A stretch of DNA of 37,241 nucleotides from Rhodospirillaceae bacterium (lineage in GTDB: Bacteria; Pseudomonadota; Alphaproteobacteria; Azospirillales; Azospirillaceae): assembly GCA_029267445.1 (NCBI GenBank), contig JAJUIU010000036.1:1-37241 (forward strand), written 5' to 3'. Below the pieces are notes generated by a model. The model saw only the letters and a program-made list of their open reading frames with translations. It had not been told where the DNA came from and did no database searches. Numbering within the stretch: the first letter of the stretch is position 1; every line of letters begins with the position of its first letter. The position numbers and the translations under genes are program-made. Positions 27,626 to 35,150 of the stretch are shown here, one piece after another.

Positions 27626-27639
27626 TTGACACAGGTCAA
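27626..27639. promoter_or_regulatory. FNR/FixK-family binding site, TTGAC-N4-GTCAA
   Basis: TTGAC-ACAG-GTCAA is a perfect 5-4-5 palindrome matching the CRP/FNR superfamily consensus TTGAY-N4-RTCAA. It is centred 67 nt upstream of the bchE start and 150 nt upstream of iorA. In Rhodobacter, FnrL is known to affect bchE, so oxygen control of bchE is the likely role. Confidence 0.75.
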
Positions 27640-27694
27640 CTGTGAATTCTTCGCCGCCCGAACCTTTCGGTCGGGCACTTTAGAGTCTCCAGGC

Positions 27695-27708
27695 GTGACG
27701 ACGGTCAC
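27695..27708. promoter_or_regulatory. CRP-like box upstream of iorA
   Basis: GTGA-N6-TCAC lies at 27695-27708 inside a perfect CGTGAC-GACG-GTCACG palindrome (27694-27709). That in turn is nested in an outer repeat CCAGGCGT (27689-27696) and ACGCCTGG (27715-27722). It is centred about 81 nt upstream of the iorA start. It resembles CRP-type sites, but a hairpin role in the leader is possible. Confidence 0.45.
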
Positions 27709-27782
27709 GACGGGACGCCTGGAACTTTGCTATGGAGAGCGATCCGCCCGCGGCGGCCATACCGATACATCAGGGAGGCGAG

Positions 27783-28241
27783 ATGATCCGGCTCACCATC
27801 AATGGTCAGACGCGGGAGGTCGACGTCCCCGCCGACATGCCGCTGCTCTGGGTCCTGCGCGACGTCGTGGGGCTGACGGGCACCAAGTATGGCTGCGGCG
27901 TGGCGGCCTGCGGCGCCTGCACGGTCCATATGGACGGGCAGCCGGTCCGGTCCTGCCAGACCCTGGCGGGTGATGTGGGCGATGCCAAGATCACCACCAT
28001 CGAGGGGCTGGATGGCAAGGCCGCCGACGCGGTGCAGACGGCTTGGCGGAACCTGGACGTGGTCCAGTGCGGCTACTGCCAGTCCGGCCAGATCATGAGC
28101 GCCATCGCCCTGATCGCGGAGAACCGGAACCCGACCGACGCGGACATCGAGGCGGCGATGGACGGCAACGTCTGCCGCTGCGCCACCTACGTGCGGATCA
28201 AGGCGGCGGTCAAGGAAGCCGCCAAGCTGGCGAGGGCCTGA
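27783..28241 (+). CDS. iorA: Isoquinoline 1-oxidoreductase-type (2Fe-2S) small subunit
   Basis: The 152-residue electron-transfer subunit belongs to a xanthine-dehydrogenase-family molybdenum hydroxylase. The plant-ferredoxin-type cluster uses C38, C43, C46 and C58 ([17 protein letters not shown]). The second cluster uses C96, C99, C131 and C133 ([21 protein letters not shown]). The ATG at 27783 follows GGGAGGCGAG. It has no signal peptide and is probably carried to the periplasm with its Tat-tagged partner. The gene for that partner starts 3 nt after this stop. The two-subunit layout without an FAD subunit matches IorA/IorB. The substrate (aldehyde or N-heterocycle) cannot be told. Confidence 0.9.
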   Translation: MIRLTINGQTREVDVPADMPLLWVLRDVVGLTGTKYGCGVAACGACTVHMDGQPVRSCQTLAGDVGDAKITTIEGLDGKAADAVQTAWRNLDVVQCGYCQSGQIMSAIALIAENRNPTDADIEAAMDGNVCRCATYVRIKAAVKEAAKLARA

Positions 28242-28244
28242 GCC

Positions 28245-30500
28245 ATGTTCGCGAAACGTCTGCTTGAAGCCGCCGGCCTCTCCCCCCGTGAGGCGCTGAC
28301 CGGCACCGTCCCCACCCGCCGCGCCTTTCTGAAGGGGGCCGCCGGTGCCGGCGGCGCCCTGGTCGTGGCCGCCGCCCTGCCCATGCCGGCCATGGCGGCC
28401 GGTCCCGCAGCCCCTCAGGTCGTCGGCCCGCCGGAGCCCCGGCCGCTGGCCTTCATCCGCATCGGCACCGACAACACGGTGACCGTGCTCGCAAAGCATT
28501 TGGACAAGGGCCAGGGCATCGTCTCCGGCCTCGCCACCATCGCGGCGGAGGAGCTGGACGCCGACTGGGCCCAGGTCCGGGGCGAGCACGCGCCGGCCGA
28601 CGTTAAGCTTTACGCCAACCATTTCTTCGGCATCCAGGGCACGGGCGGCTCCACCGCCATCGCCAATTCCTGGGACGAGCTGCGGATGGCGGGTGCCGCC
28701 GCGCGCGCGATGCTGGTCGAGGCGGCCGCGCAGCGCTGGAAGGTGCCGGTGGCGGAGATCACGGTCGCCAAGGGCGTGGTCAGCCATGCCAAGTCCAAGC
28801 GCACGGCCACCTTCGGCGAACTGGCGGAGGCGGCGGCGAAGCTGCCCGTGCCGCAGACCGTGACGCTCAAGGACCCGTCTAAGTACACCCTGATCGGCAA
28901 TCCGAAGCTGCACCGGCTGGACCATGTGTCGAAGACGGACGGCACCGCGGTCTTCGCCATGGACGTCAAGCGGCCGGGCATGCTGACGGCCGTGGTCGCC
29001 CGCCCGCCCCGCTTCGGCGGTTCAGTGAAAAGCTTTGACGCCACGGCGGCGAAGGCGGTGCCCGGCGTGCGCGACGTGGTCCAGGTGGCGACCGGTGTCG
29101 CCGTGCTGGCCGACCATACCTGGGCGGCGATCAAGGGGCGCGAGGCCCTGACTGTCGAGTGGGACGACGCCAAGGCGGAAACCCGCTCCACCGCCCAGAT
29201 CGTGGAGGAGTACCGCAAGCTGGCCGCGAGCCCCGGCCTGAAGGCTGCGGCCAAGGGGGACGCCGCGAAGGCGATCGCGGGCGCCGCCACGGTGCTCGAG
29301 GCGGAGTACGTCTTCCCCTACCTCGCCCACGCGCCCATGGAGCCGCTGAACTGCGTCATCGAGATGACCAAGGACGGCGGCTGCGAAATCTGGGCCGGCG
29401 CCCAGTTCCAGACTGTGGAGCAGCAGGTCGCCGCAGCCGTGCTTGGGATCACGCCGGACAAGGTGAAGATCAACACGCTGTGGGCCGGCGGCAGCTTCGG
29501 CCGCCGCGCCACGCCCAACGCCGACTACATCGCCGAGGCGGCGATGGTCGTGAAGGCGATCGACGGCCGCGCGCCGGTGCATCTGGTGTGGACCCGCGAG
29601 GACGACATCCAGGGCGGGCGCTACCGCCCGCTCGTGGTCCACAAGATCGCCGCCGGCCTTGATCAGGCGGGCAACATCGTCGGCTGGCGCCAGGGGATCG
29701 TCAGCCAGTCCTTCATGGTCGGCACGCCGTTCGAGCCGATGCTGATGAAGGACGGCATCGACGCGACGGCGGTGGAAGGTGCGGCCGACATGGCGTATGC
29801 GGGGAAGATCCCCAACTTCCAGGTCGAGTACCATCAGGGCAAGTCGCCGGTGACGACCCTGTGGTGGCGGTCGGTCGGGCATACGCACACGGCCTACGCC
29901 AAGGAGGCCTTCATCGATGAGTTGGCCGCCGCCGCCGGGAAGGACCAGGTCGCCTTCCGCATGGCGCTGCTGGAGGGGCATCCCCGCCTGCAGGCCGTGC
30001 TGAAGCTGGCCGCCGAGAAGGCCGGCTGGGACAAGCCGCTGGCGAAGGGCCCGAACGGGGAGGCGCGCGGGCGTGGTGTGGCCGTCCACGAGAGCTTCCA
30101 GAGCTACGTCGCCCATGTGGCGGAGGTGACGCTGGACGGCCGGGGCGGCTACCGCGTCGACCGGGTGGTCTGCGCCATCGACTGCGGCATCGCGGTCAAT
30201 CCGGACGTGGTCAAGGCGCAGATCGAGGGGGGGACCGGCTATGGCCTGGGCCACGCGCTCCGCAACGAGATCACGCTGACGGACGGTCGCGTCGACCAGG
30301 CGAATTTCGACACCTACGAGCCGATGCGCCTGTCCGACATGCCACCGGTGGAGGTGCACATCGTCCCGTCCGATGCCCGCCCGACGGGGGTCGGCGAGCC
30401 CGGCGTGCCGACGGCGGCCCCGGCCGTCGCCAACGCCATCGCGGCGGCGGGCGGGCGGCGCTTGCGCAACCTTCCGTTCACCCGCGAAGGCGTCGCGTGA
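28245..30500 (+). CDS. iorB: Isoquinoline 1-oxidoreductase-type molybdopterin large subunit
   Basis: The 751-residue Moco-binding catalytic subunit has a Tat signal (TRRAFLKGAAGAGGALVVAA, about 24-43, cleavage near AMA at 51). The aldehyde oxidase/xanthine dehydrogenase fold follows. Motifs include AGGSFGRRATPNADY, YVFPYLAHAPMEPLNCV, the repeated Moco-binding segments, and the catalytic Glu in GVGEPGVPTAAPAVANAI near the C-terminus. It hydroxylates carbon atoms using water, with electrons leaving through IorA. No cytochrome c subunit is present in the window, so the terminal acceptor is unknown. A hairpin follows at 30511-30543. Confidence 0.9.
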   Translation: MFAKRLLEAAGLSPREALTGTVPTRRAFLKGAAGAGGALVVAAALPMPAMAAGPAAPQVVGPPEPRPLAFIRIGTDNTVTVLAKHLDKGQGIVSGLATIAAEELDADWAQVRGEHAPADVKLYANHFFGIQGTGGSTAIANSWDELRMAGAAARAMLVEAAAQRWKVPVAEITVAKGVVSHAKSKRTATFGELAEAAAKLPVPQTVTLKDPSKYTLIGNPKLHRLDHVSKTDGTAVFAMDVKRPGMLTAVVARPPRFGGSVKSFDATAAKAVPGVRDVVQVATGVAVLADHTWAAIKGREALTVEWDDAKAETRSTAQIVEEYRKLAASPGLKAAAKGDAAKAIAGAATVLEAEYVFPYLAHAPMEPLNCVIEMTKDGGCEIWAGAQFQTVEQQVAAAVLGITPDKVKINTLWAGGSFGRRATPNADYIAEAAMVVKAIDGRAPVHLVWTREDDIQGGRYRPLVVHKIAAGLDQAGNIVGWRQGIVSQSFMVGTPFEPMLMKDGIDATAVEGAADMAYAGKIPNFQVEYHQGKSPVTTLWWRSVGHTHTAYAKEAFIDELAAAAGKDQVAFRMALLEGHPRLQAVLKLAAEKAGWDKPLAKGPNGEARGRGVAVHESFQSYVAHVAEVTLDGRGGYRVDRVVCAIDCGIAVNPDVVKAQIEGGTGYGLGHALRNEITLTDGRVDQANFDTYEPMRLSDMPPVEVHIVPSDARPTGVGEPGVPTAAPAVANAIAAAGGRRLRNLPFTREGVA

Positions 30501-30510
30501 TGCGGACCCG

Positions 30511-30543
30511 CGTGCCCCGGCCGGCGTAATCCGCCGGGGCACG
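30511..30543 (+). terminator. Strong hairpin after iorB
   Basis: A perfect 11-bp stem CGTGCCCCGGC (30511-30521) and GCCGGGGCACG (30533-30543) has an 11-nt loop, 10 nt after the iorB stop. There is no T-run, so termination efficiency is uncertain. Confidence 0.6.
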
Positions 30544-30715
30544 CCACCCGCAATGCGTGTTTGCATTCAGGGCCGCCAATCCCCATATGCCGTGTGTCGA
30601 TTTTGCTCTGGGCTTCTTTTCCGGGCCGCCCTTCGGGCCCCCGGATCGTTTCCCGCAGTGATGTCGGTGCCCGCTGCGATGGCCGCTCCGGGCAACGCCA
30701 GACGGGGGAACAGAC
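30544..30715 (+). promoter_or_regulatory. Long leader/promoter region of the cold-shock gene
   Basis: No gene is seen in this gap. It contains an AATGC-N6-GCATT repeat (30551-30566), a pyrimidine-rich stretch around 30600-30620 and GC-rich self-complementary sequence (GGGCC-N7-GGGCCC region, about 30623-30642). Cold-shock genes often have long structured leaders that act as thermosensors, and the length here fits that pattern. No promoter could be assigned with confidence. Confidence 0.4.
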
Positions 30716-30925
30716 ATGTCCACTGGCACAGTGAAGTGGTTCAATTCGACGAAGGGCTTCGGCTTCATCCAGCCCGATGACGGCACGAACGACGTGTTCG
30801 TCCATATCAGCTCCGTTGAACGGGCCGGCCTGGACAACCTGCGCGAAGGACAGAAGCTCTCCTTCGATGTCGAGCGCGATCCGCGCAAGGGCAAGACGGC
30901 GGCGGTCAATCTCCGCGCCCTCTGA
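30716..30925 (+). CDS. Cold-shock domain protein (CspA family)
   Basis: The 69-residue protein is a single cold-shock domain. RNP1-type KGFGFI (14-19) and RNP2-type VFVHIS (27-32) motifs are intact, and the start [14 protein letters not shown] is classic. It binds single-stranded RNA/DNA and acts as an RNA chaperone. The ATG at 30716 follows GGGGGAACAGAC. A small conserved-looking gene begins 42 nt downstream and both end at the hairpin at 31162-31193, so they likely share a transcript. Confidence 0.96.
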   Translation: MSTGTVKWFNSTKGFGFIQPDDGTNDVFVHISSVERAGLDNLREGQKLSFDVERDPRKGKTAAVNLRAL

Positions 30926-30967
30926 AACGCCATCCGGTTCGCCGGACGGAACGGGAGGGACAGATCC

Positions 30968-31159
30968 ATGAACGCCAAGTCCAGTCATGATCCGGTGCGC
31001 CGGCAGGCCGACGCGCTGTCGCGACTTTGGGGCGTCGCCGCCCCGTCCGTCGCCGAGCGCTATCTGGCCGAGGCCCGGAAGGGCCGCAAGGCGGATCGGA
31101 TCACCTACTGGGAGCAGGTCCTGACGGCGCTCGGCGCCGAAGCGACCGCCCGGACGTGA
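30968..31159 (+). CDS. Small hypothetical protein downstream of csp
   Basis: The 63-residue charged protein (MNAKSSHDPVRRQADALSRL at its start) is predicted to be mostly helical. It has no signal peptide or membrane segment. The ribosome site is good (GGGAGGGACAGATCC before the ATG), and a perfect terminator begins 3 nt after its stop. That supports a real gene in the csp transcript. The family is not recognised. Confidence 0.7.
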   Translation: MNAKSSHDPVRRQADALSRLWGVAAPSVAERYLAEARKGRKADRITYWEQVLTALGAEATART

Positions 31160-31161
31160 AA

Positions 31162-31193
31162 GAAAGGCCCCGCCGGAAACGGCGGGGCCTTTC
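31162..31193. terminator. Bidirectional rho-independent terminator
   Basis: A 13-bp perfect stem GAAAGGCCCCGCC (31162-31174) and GGCGGGGCCTTTC (31181-31193) has a GGAAAC loop. The A/T ends give a short U-run in both directions. It serves the csp operon and could also serve the convergent ompA-family gene. Confidence 0.9.
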
Positions 31194-31239
31194 GCATTCA
31201 GGCGTTGGCCTGGTCAGGGGGCCTCGTCAGGAGGCCCGG

Positions 31240-32310
31240 TCAGGGAAAGATCACGACCGAGCGGCGGTTCGACGGCTCGCGCACGCCGTCGGCGGTCGGA
31301 ACCAGCGGTTCCTCCTCACCCCGCCCGCTGACCTGTATCTGGTCGGCCCCGATCCCCACCGACTGCAGATACTCCCGCACCGCCTCGGCGCGGCGCAGCG
31401 ACAGACGCTGATTGTAGTCGGGCGGACCCGCGCGGTCGGCATGGCCGACCACCTGCACCGCGCTGATGTTGCCGGTGCGGGCGTCGCGGGCGACGTTGTC
31501 CAGCACTTGGCGCGCATCCTCGGTCAGCTCGGACCGGTCGAAGTCGAAGAACACCGTGAAGTTCCGCGAAATCGCCGGCGGCGGCGGCGGAGGAGGAGGC
31601 GGAGCCGGCTCGGGCGCCGCCGCCGGGGTGGGCTCCGCCCGGGCCGGGGCGGGCGGGGCGCCGAAAATCCAGCGCAGACCGACCAGCACCGTGTGGCTCT
31701 GATAGTCGAAGCGCGGCTTGTCGACGTCCTCCGCATCCCCGATCTTGACGATGCCGGTGTCCAGGAACCGGTAACCGACCGTCAGGTCGAGGTTCGGCGA
31801 CAGGGCGTAGGAGGCGCCAGCCCCGACCTGCCAGGCGATGGTGTTGTCAGTCCCGTCGAAGAACTGCTGCGGACCGAACAGCTCGCCCACATCGTTGAAC
31901 CGGATGCGGGCAAGGCCGACACCGGCGCCGATATAGGGGCGGAAGGCGCCCATCGGCGCGAACTCGTACTTGCCGACGCCCATCAGCGTGAACGCGTCGA
32001 CATCACCCTGGGTACCGGTGCGGCCCGGCAGGCCGCCCACGATCTCGTCGACCGGATTGCGCGTCCAGCCGAGCTCCAGCCCGAAGGCGAAGCCGTTCCC
32101 CAGCCGGTAGCCGCCCTCGATCAGGCCGGTCCAGCCGTCCTTCATGTCCGCCTCGTTCCGGACATCCTGGAACTCCATTTCCAGGTCCTGGGTCCAGGTG
32201 TAACCGCCGGCGATCCCGGCGTAGGGCCCCGACGCGACCTCCTGGGCGGCGGCCAGTCCAGGGATCAAGACCAGCACGGCCCCAGCCGCAAATGCGGACT
32301 GCCGCTTCAT
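31240..32310 (-). CDS. OmpA-family outer-membrane protein
   Basis: The 356-residue precursor has a signal peptide (1-22, GLAAA/QE). An eight-strand OmpA-type barrel covers about 27-220 (GPYAGIAGGYTWTQDLEMEF, YIGAGVGLARIRFNDVG, LDLTVGYRFLDTG). A Pro/Ala linker with nine consecutive prolines (about 230-260) and a C-terminal OmpA/MotB peptidoglycan-binding domain (NFTVFFDFDRSELTEDARQV, NQRLSLRRAEAVREYL) follow. It links the outer membrane to the cell wall. The start is decided by the ribosome site: GGGAGG abuts the ATG at 32316 but is 6 nt from the ATG at 32310. Confidence 0.93.
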   Translation of the reverse strand: MKRQSAFAAGAVLVLIPGLAAAQEVASGPYAGIAGGYTWTQDLEMEFQDVRNEADMKDGWTGLIEGGYRLGNGFAFGLELGWTRNPVDEIVGGLPGRTGTQGDVDAFTLMGVGKYEFAPMGAFRPYIGAGVGLARIRFNDVGELFGPQQFFDGTDNTIAWQVGAGASYALSPNLDLTVGYRFLDTGIVKIGDAEDVDKPRFDYQSHTVLVGLRWIFGAPPAPARAEPTPAAAPEPAPPPPPPPPPAISRNFTVFFDFDRSELTEDARQVLDNVARDARTGNISAVQVVGHADRAGPPDYNQRLSLRRAEAVREYLQSVGIGADQIQVSGRGEEEPLVPTADGVREPSNRRSVVIFP

Positions 32311-32657
32311 TCTCATCCTCCCGATGTAACGCAACGTCGCGGTCGGCGGCAGCCGTCCGCGAGCCCGGAATGCACCCGTGCCGTCCGATAAACGCGGCGG
32401 TGCCGAAACGGTCCGTGCACCGCCGCCGGTTGCCGCCGAGCGTTGCGGGCCTGCCACACCACGTTCGCCCGCCGCGCCCATGTTCAATGGTTAACGCGCT
32501 ATCCGGCGCTAAGAGCTAAATCCCGGAAAACAGTGGGAATTTCAGGCTTGATGCAGCTCAATGCATTAACCAAACCGTTCTGTGGAAGCTGCATCATCCG
32601 CGCCCGGATTACCCATTCTCAGAACAAGGGGAACGCGCGGCTGGATGGAGGGGACAG
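32311..32657. promoter_or_regulatory. Divergent gap upstream of ompA-like gene and split Aer operon
   Basis: This 347-nt gap has no clear gene. The segment 32480-32600 is less GC-rich than its surroundings and holds a perfect 9-bp inverted repeat GATGCAGCT (32550-32558) and AGCTGCATC (32587-32595) with a 28-nt spacer. A promoter or operator is likely here. No sigma-28 or sigma-54 consensus was obvious. Confidence 0.4.
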
Positions 32658-33179
32658 TTGGATCGAGCGAGCCTGACCGGTGTCGAACGGCACTTCGCCG
32701 ATGACGAGGTGATCGTCACCAAGACCGATCCGCAGGGCCGGATCACCTACGCAAACCGCGTGTTCTGCCGCCTCGCCGACCTGCCGGAGCGCGACGTGAT
32801 CGGCAAGCCGCACAACGTCATCCGGCATCCTGACATGCCGAAATGCGTGTTCAGGCTGCTGTGGGACACCATCCGGTCGGGGCGGGAGATCTTCGCCTAC
32901 GTGCTGAACCGGGCCGTCAACGGCGATCATTACTGGGTGTTCGCCCATGTCACGCCGACCTTCGCGGCCGACGGCACGATCAGCGGGTACCACTCCAACC
33001 GCCGGACCGCCGACCCGCGCATCGTCGGCGGCGTGATCGTGCCGCTGTACCGGATGCTCCTGGACGAGGAGCGCAAGCACGCCAACAGCCGCGATGGGAT
33101 GGAGGCGGCGACCGCCCTGCTGGGCAAGGTTCTGCGGGAGAAGGGACTGGATTATGACCGCTTCATCTTCTCTCTCTGA
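32658..33179 (+). CDS. Aer-like PAS sensor protein (probable FAD-binding), stand-alone
   Basis: The 173-residue protein starts at TTG (32658), with GGAGGGGACAG just upstream. A single PAS domain (about 15-130) matches the PAS of the aerotaxis receptor Aer: [16 protein letters not shown] and [16 protein letters not shown]56, H57 and D59 correspond to Aer residues needed for FAD binding. A helical C-terminal tail follows with no transmembrane segment. It probably senses cytoplasmic redox state. The next gene, overlapping by 26 nt, encodes a membrane MCP without a sensor domain, so the two should form one receptor, as in Campylobacter CetB/CetA. Confidence 0.87.
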   Translation: MDRASLTGVERHFADDEVIVTKTDPQGRITYANRVFCRLADLPERDVIGKPHNVIRHPDMPKCVFRLLWDTIRSGREIFAYVLNRAVNGDHYWVFAHVTPTFAADGTISGYHSNRRTADPRIVGGVIVPLYRMLLDEERKHANSRDGMEAATALLGKVLREKGLDYDRFIFSL

Positions 33180-34455
33180 AGGCCGTATCGCCGGTGCCGC
33201 TGCGGCCGCGCTGTCGCTGCTGTCGGCCGGGCTCTGCGTCGCCGGGCTGGCGGCCGCACCCGCCGCCGCCCTGGCCGCCGGGGCCGCCGGACTGTTCGCC
33301 GCATGGCGCCTCAACCGCCTGTCGCGGGAGATCGCCGAGGCGCGAACCGTAATGGCCCGGCTGGAGAAGGGCGACCTGGAGGCGCGCCTCGTCCATATCC
33401 GGGAGGGCGGCGACCTTGGCGAGATGCTGCACCTGATCAACGACTTCGCCGACAGGACCGACGCATTCGTGCGGGAGGCCAAGGCCTCTCTCGATGCCGT
33501 CAGCCGACAGACCTACCATCGCCGCGTGATCGAGAAGGGCATGGTGGGTGGGTTCGGTCAGGCGAGCGCCACCATCAACGCCGCCACAATCGCCATGGGC
33601 ACCAAGGTGGAGCAGTTCCGCGGGATCGCGGGCACCTTCGAGGAGACGGCCCGCGCCGTGGTCGGCACGGTCGCGTCGGCCGCGGAGGAACTGGAAGCCA
33701 CGGCGAAGGCCATGGCCGCCACGGCGGAAACGGCCAGCGGCCAGACCATCGCGGTGGCGGCGGCGGCGGACCAGGCCAGCGCCAACGTGCAGACGGTGGC
33801 CGCCGCGGCCGAGGAGCTGACCGCCTCCATCCGGGAGATCACCGCCCAGGTGAGCCGGTCGACCGGGGTCGCCGGGGAGGCGGTGGCCCGCGCCGAGGCG
33901 ACGAACCTGCGCGTCCAGGCGCTGGCGGAGGCGGCTGGCCGGATCGGGGAGGTGGTCGGCCTGATCCAGTCCATCGCCGCCCAGACCAACCTGCTGGCGC
34001 TGAACGCCACGATCGAGGCCGCGCGCGCCGGGGAGGCCGGCAAGGGCTTCGCCGTGGTCGCGGGCGAGGTGAAGAGCCTCGCCAACCAGACCGCGCGGGC
34101 GACGGAGGACATCCAGGCCCAGGTCGCCGGCATCCAGGGGGCGACACGGGACGCGGTGACCGCCATCGCCGAGATCGGACAGGTGATCCGGGGCGTCAAC
34201 GACATCACTGTCGCCATCGCCGCCGCCGTGGAGGAGCAGAGCGCCGCGACGGCGGAGATCGCCCGCAACGTCGAGGAGGCCTCACGCGGGACAGCCGAGG
34301 TGTCGCGGCGCATCGGCGGCGTCACCCAGGCGGCGGAGGAGACGGGTGCGGCTTCCAGCCAGGTGCTGGGTGCCGCCGGCGAACTCAGCCGCCAGTCCGG
34401 CCGCCTTGGGACGGAAATGGACGGTTTCCTGGGCGCGTTGCGCAAGGTGGTGTGA
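33154..34455 (+). CDS. Methyl-accepting chemotaxis protein lacking a periplasmic sensor domain
   Basis: The 433-residue protein starts at the ATG at 33154 inside the end of the PAS gene. A hydrophobic hairpin (about 12-51) is followed directly by HAMP-like sequence (52-104) and a further linker module with [24 protein letters not shown] (121-144). The MCP signalling domain (about 160-430) has the canonical tip [20 protein letters not shown]. There is essentially no periplasmic part, so input must come from inside the cell, most likely from the PAS protein encoded just upstream. The pair resembles E. coli Aer cut in two. No CheR-docking pentapeptide is seen at the C-terminus. Confidence 0.92.
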   Translation: MTASSSLSEGRIAGAAAAALSLLSAGLCVAGLAAAPAAALAAGAAGLFAAWRLNRLSREIAEARTVMARLEKGDLEARLVHIREGGDLGEMLHLINDFADRTDAFVREAKASLDAVSRQTYHRRVIEKGMVGGFGQASATINAATIAMGTKVEQFRGIAGTFEETARAVVGTVASAAEELEATAKAMAATAETASGQTIAVAAAADQASANVQTVAAAAEELTASIREITAQVSRSTGVAGEAVARAEATNLRVQALAEAAGRIGEVVGLIQSIAAQTNLLALNATIEAARAGEAGKGFAVVAGEVKSLANQTARATEDIQAQVAGIQGATRDAVTAIAEIGQVIRGVNDITVAIAAAVEEQSAATAEIARNVEEASRGTAEVSRRIGGVTQAAEETGAASSQVLGAAGELSRQSGRLGTEMDGFLGALRKVV

Positions 34456-34553
34456 GCGGCGGCGCGCCGACGGACCGCGGATCGTCAGAAAACCGCAACA
34501 GGCGGGCGCGGGGGCTGTTAGCCCCTGGCCTTGCCACTTGCGGGAGCTTCCCG

Positions 34554-34973
34554 ATGCTGAACCACCTGTCCGTCGACCGCGTCCGCGTCATCGCGGATCT
34601 CGCGGGCCGCGCGGCCGACGCCCACAGGAGCGTGATCGGCGGTCTCTACGATATCGATCTCGGCGACCAGCCGGACGAGCGCGGCAGTCGCAATCCGACG
34701 GACCTCGATACCTTGAACGTCCTGGACCAGACGGGCAGCCGGAAGGAACTGGACGGCCTGCGCGCCGCGATCGCCGACCTCGACGAGCCGGCACGGCAGG
34801 AACTGAAGGCCGTCATGCTGGTGGGCCGGGGCGACTTCGCCGCCGGGGACTGGGACCGGGCGATGGATCAGGCGGCCCAGATCCCGGCCAGCACCGACGT
34901 CGAGTACCTCGCGGAGAAGCTGGACCTGCATGACTATCTGACCAAGGCGCTGTTCGCCCTGAAGTGCCTGTGA
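34554..34973 (+). CDS. DUF3775-like protein
   Basis: The 139-residue cytoplasmic protein starts MLNHLSVDRVRVIADLAGRA. The central NPTDLDTLNVL, the segment LRAAIADLDEPARQELKAVML, VGRGDFAAGDWDRAMDQA, and the C-terminal VEYLAEKLDLHDYLTKAL fit the DUF3775 pattern as I remember it. The function is unknown. The ATG at 34554 has GGGAG about 8 nt upstream. It lies 98 nt after the MCP gene, with a GGGGCT-GTT-AGCCCC hairpin at 34511-34525 between them, so it may or may not be cotranscribed with the receptor pair. Confidence 0.8.
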   Translation: MLNHLSVDRVRVIADLAGRAADAHRSVIGGLYDIDLGDQPDERGSRNPTDLDTLNVLDQTGSRKELDGLRAAIADLDEPARQELKAVMLVGRGDFAAGDWDRAMDQAAQIPASTDVEYLAEKLDLHDYLTKALFALKCL

Positions 34974-35020
34974 ACGGGGCGGGCGGCATTCAAAAAACAT
35001 GCCCCTAGGCGGCATGGGGT

Positions 35021-35049
35021 CTTGCGGGGAGGGGTCGCGCTCCCTATCT
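35021..35049 (+). promoter_or_regulatory. Heat-shock (sigma-32) type promoter of rpoH
   Basis: CTTG (35021-35024), 18 nt, then CCTATCT (35043-35049) matches the alphaproteobacterial RpoH promoter pattern CTTG-N17/18-CYTATNT. Transcription would start near 35056, leaving a leader of about 95 nt before the rpoH ATG at 35151. This suggests autoregulation or control by another RpoH. Confidence 0.6.
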
Positions 35050-35064
35050 TAGAATGGTTCTAGA
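35048..35064. promoter_or_regulatory. Irr-box (ICE)-like palindrome at the rpoH promoter
   Basis: CTTAGAA-TGG-TTCTAGA at 35048-35064 matches 12 of 14 arm positions of the iron-control element TTTAGAA-N3-TTCTAAA bound by Irr. It overlaps the expected transcription start of rpoH. The A/T-rich palindrome stands out in GC-rich DNA. Irr binding is inference. Confidence 0.4.
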
Positions 35065-35150
35065 AAACAAGGCCGATACCACGCGACACGCCCGGGCCCA
35101 TGGGGGACGGGGGCGCCGCGTCCGTCCGCGTCCGGAGGAGAGTGCTAGAG

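Noticed and set aside
35051-35066. Eukaryotic-style heat-shock element (GAA/TTC/GAA) before rpoH
   Set aside because: The spacing is wrong for that element, and bacteria do not use it. The palindrome fits an Irr-type box better.
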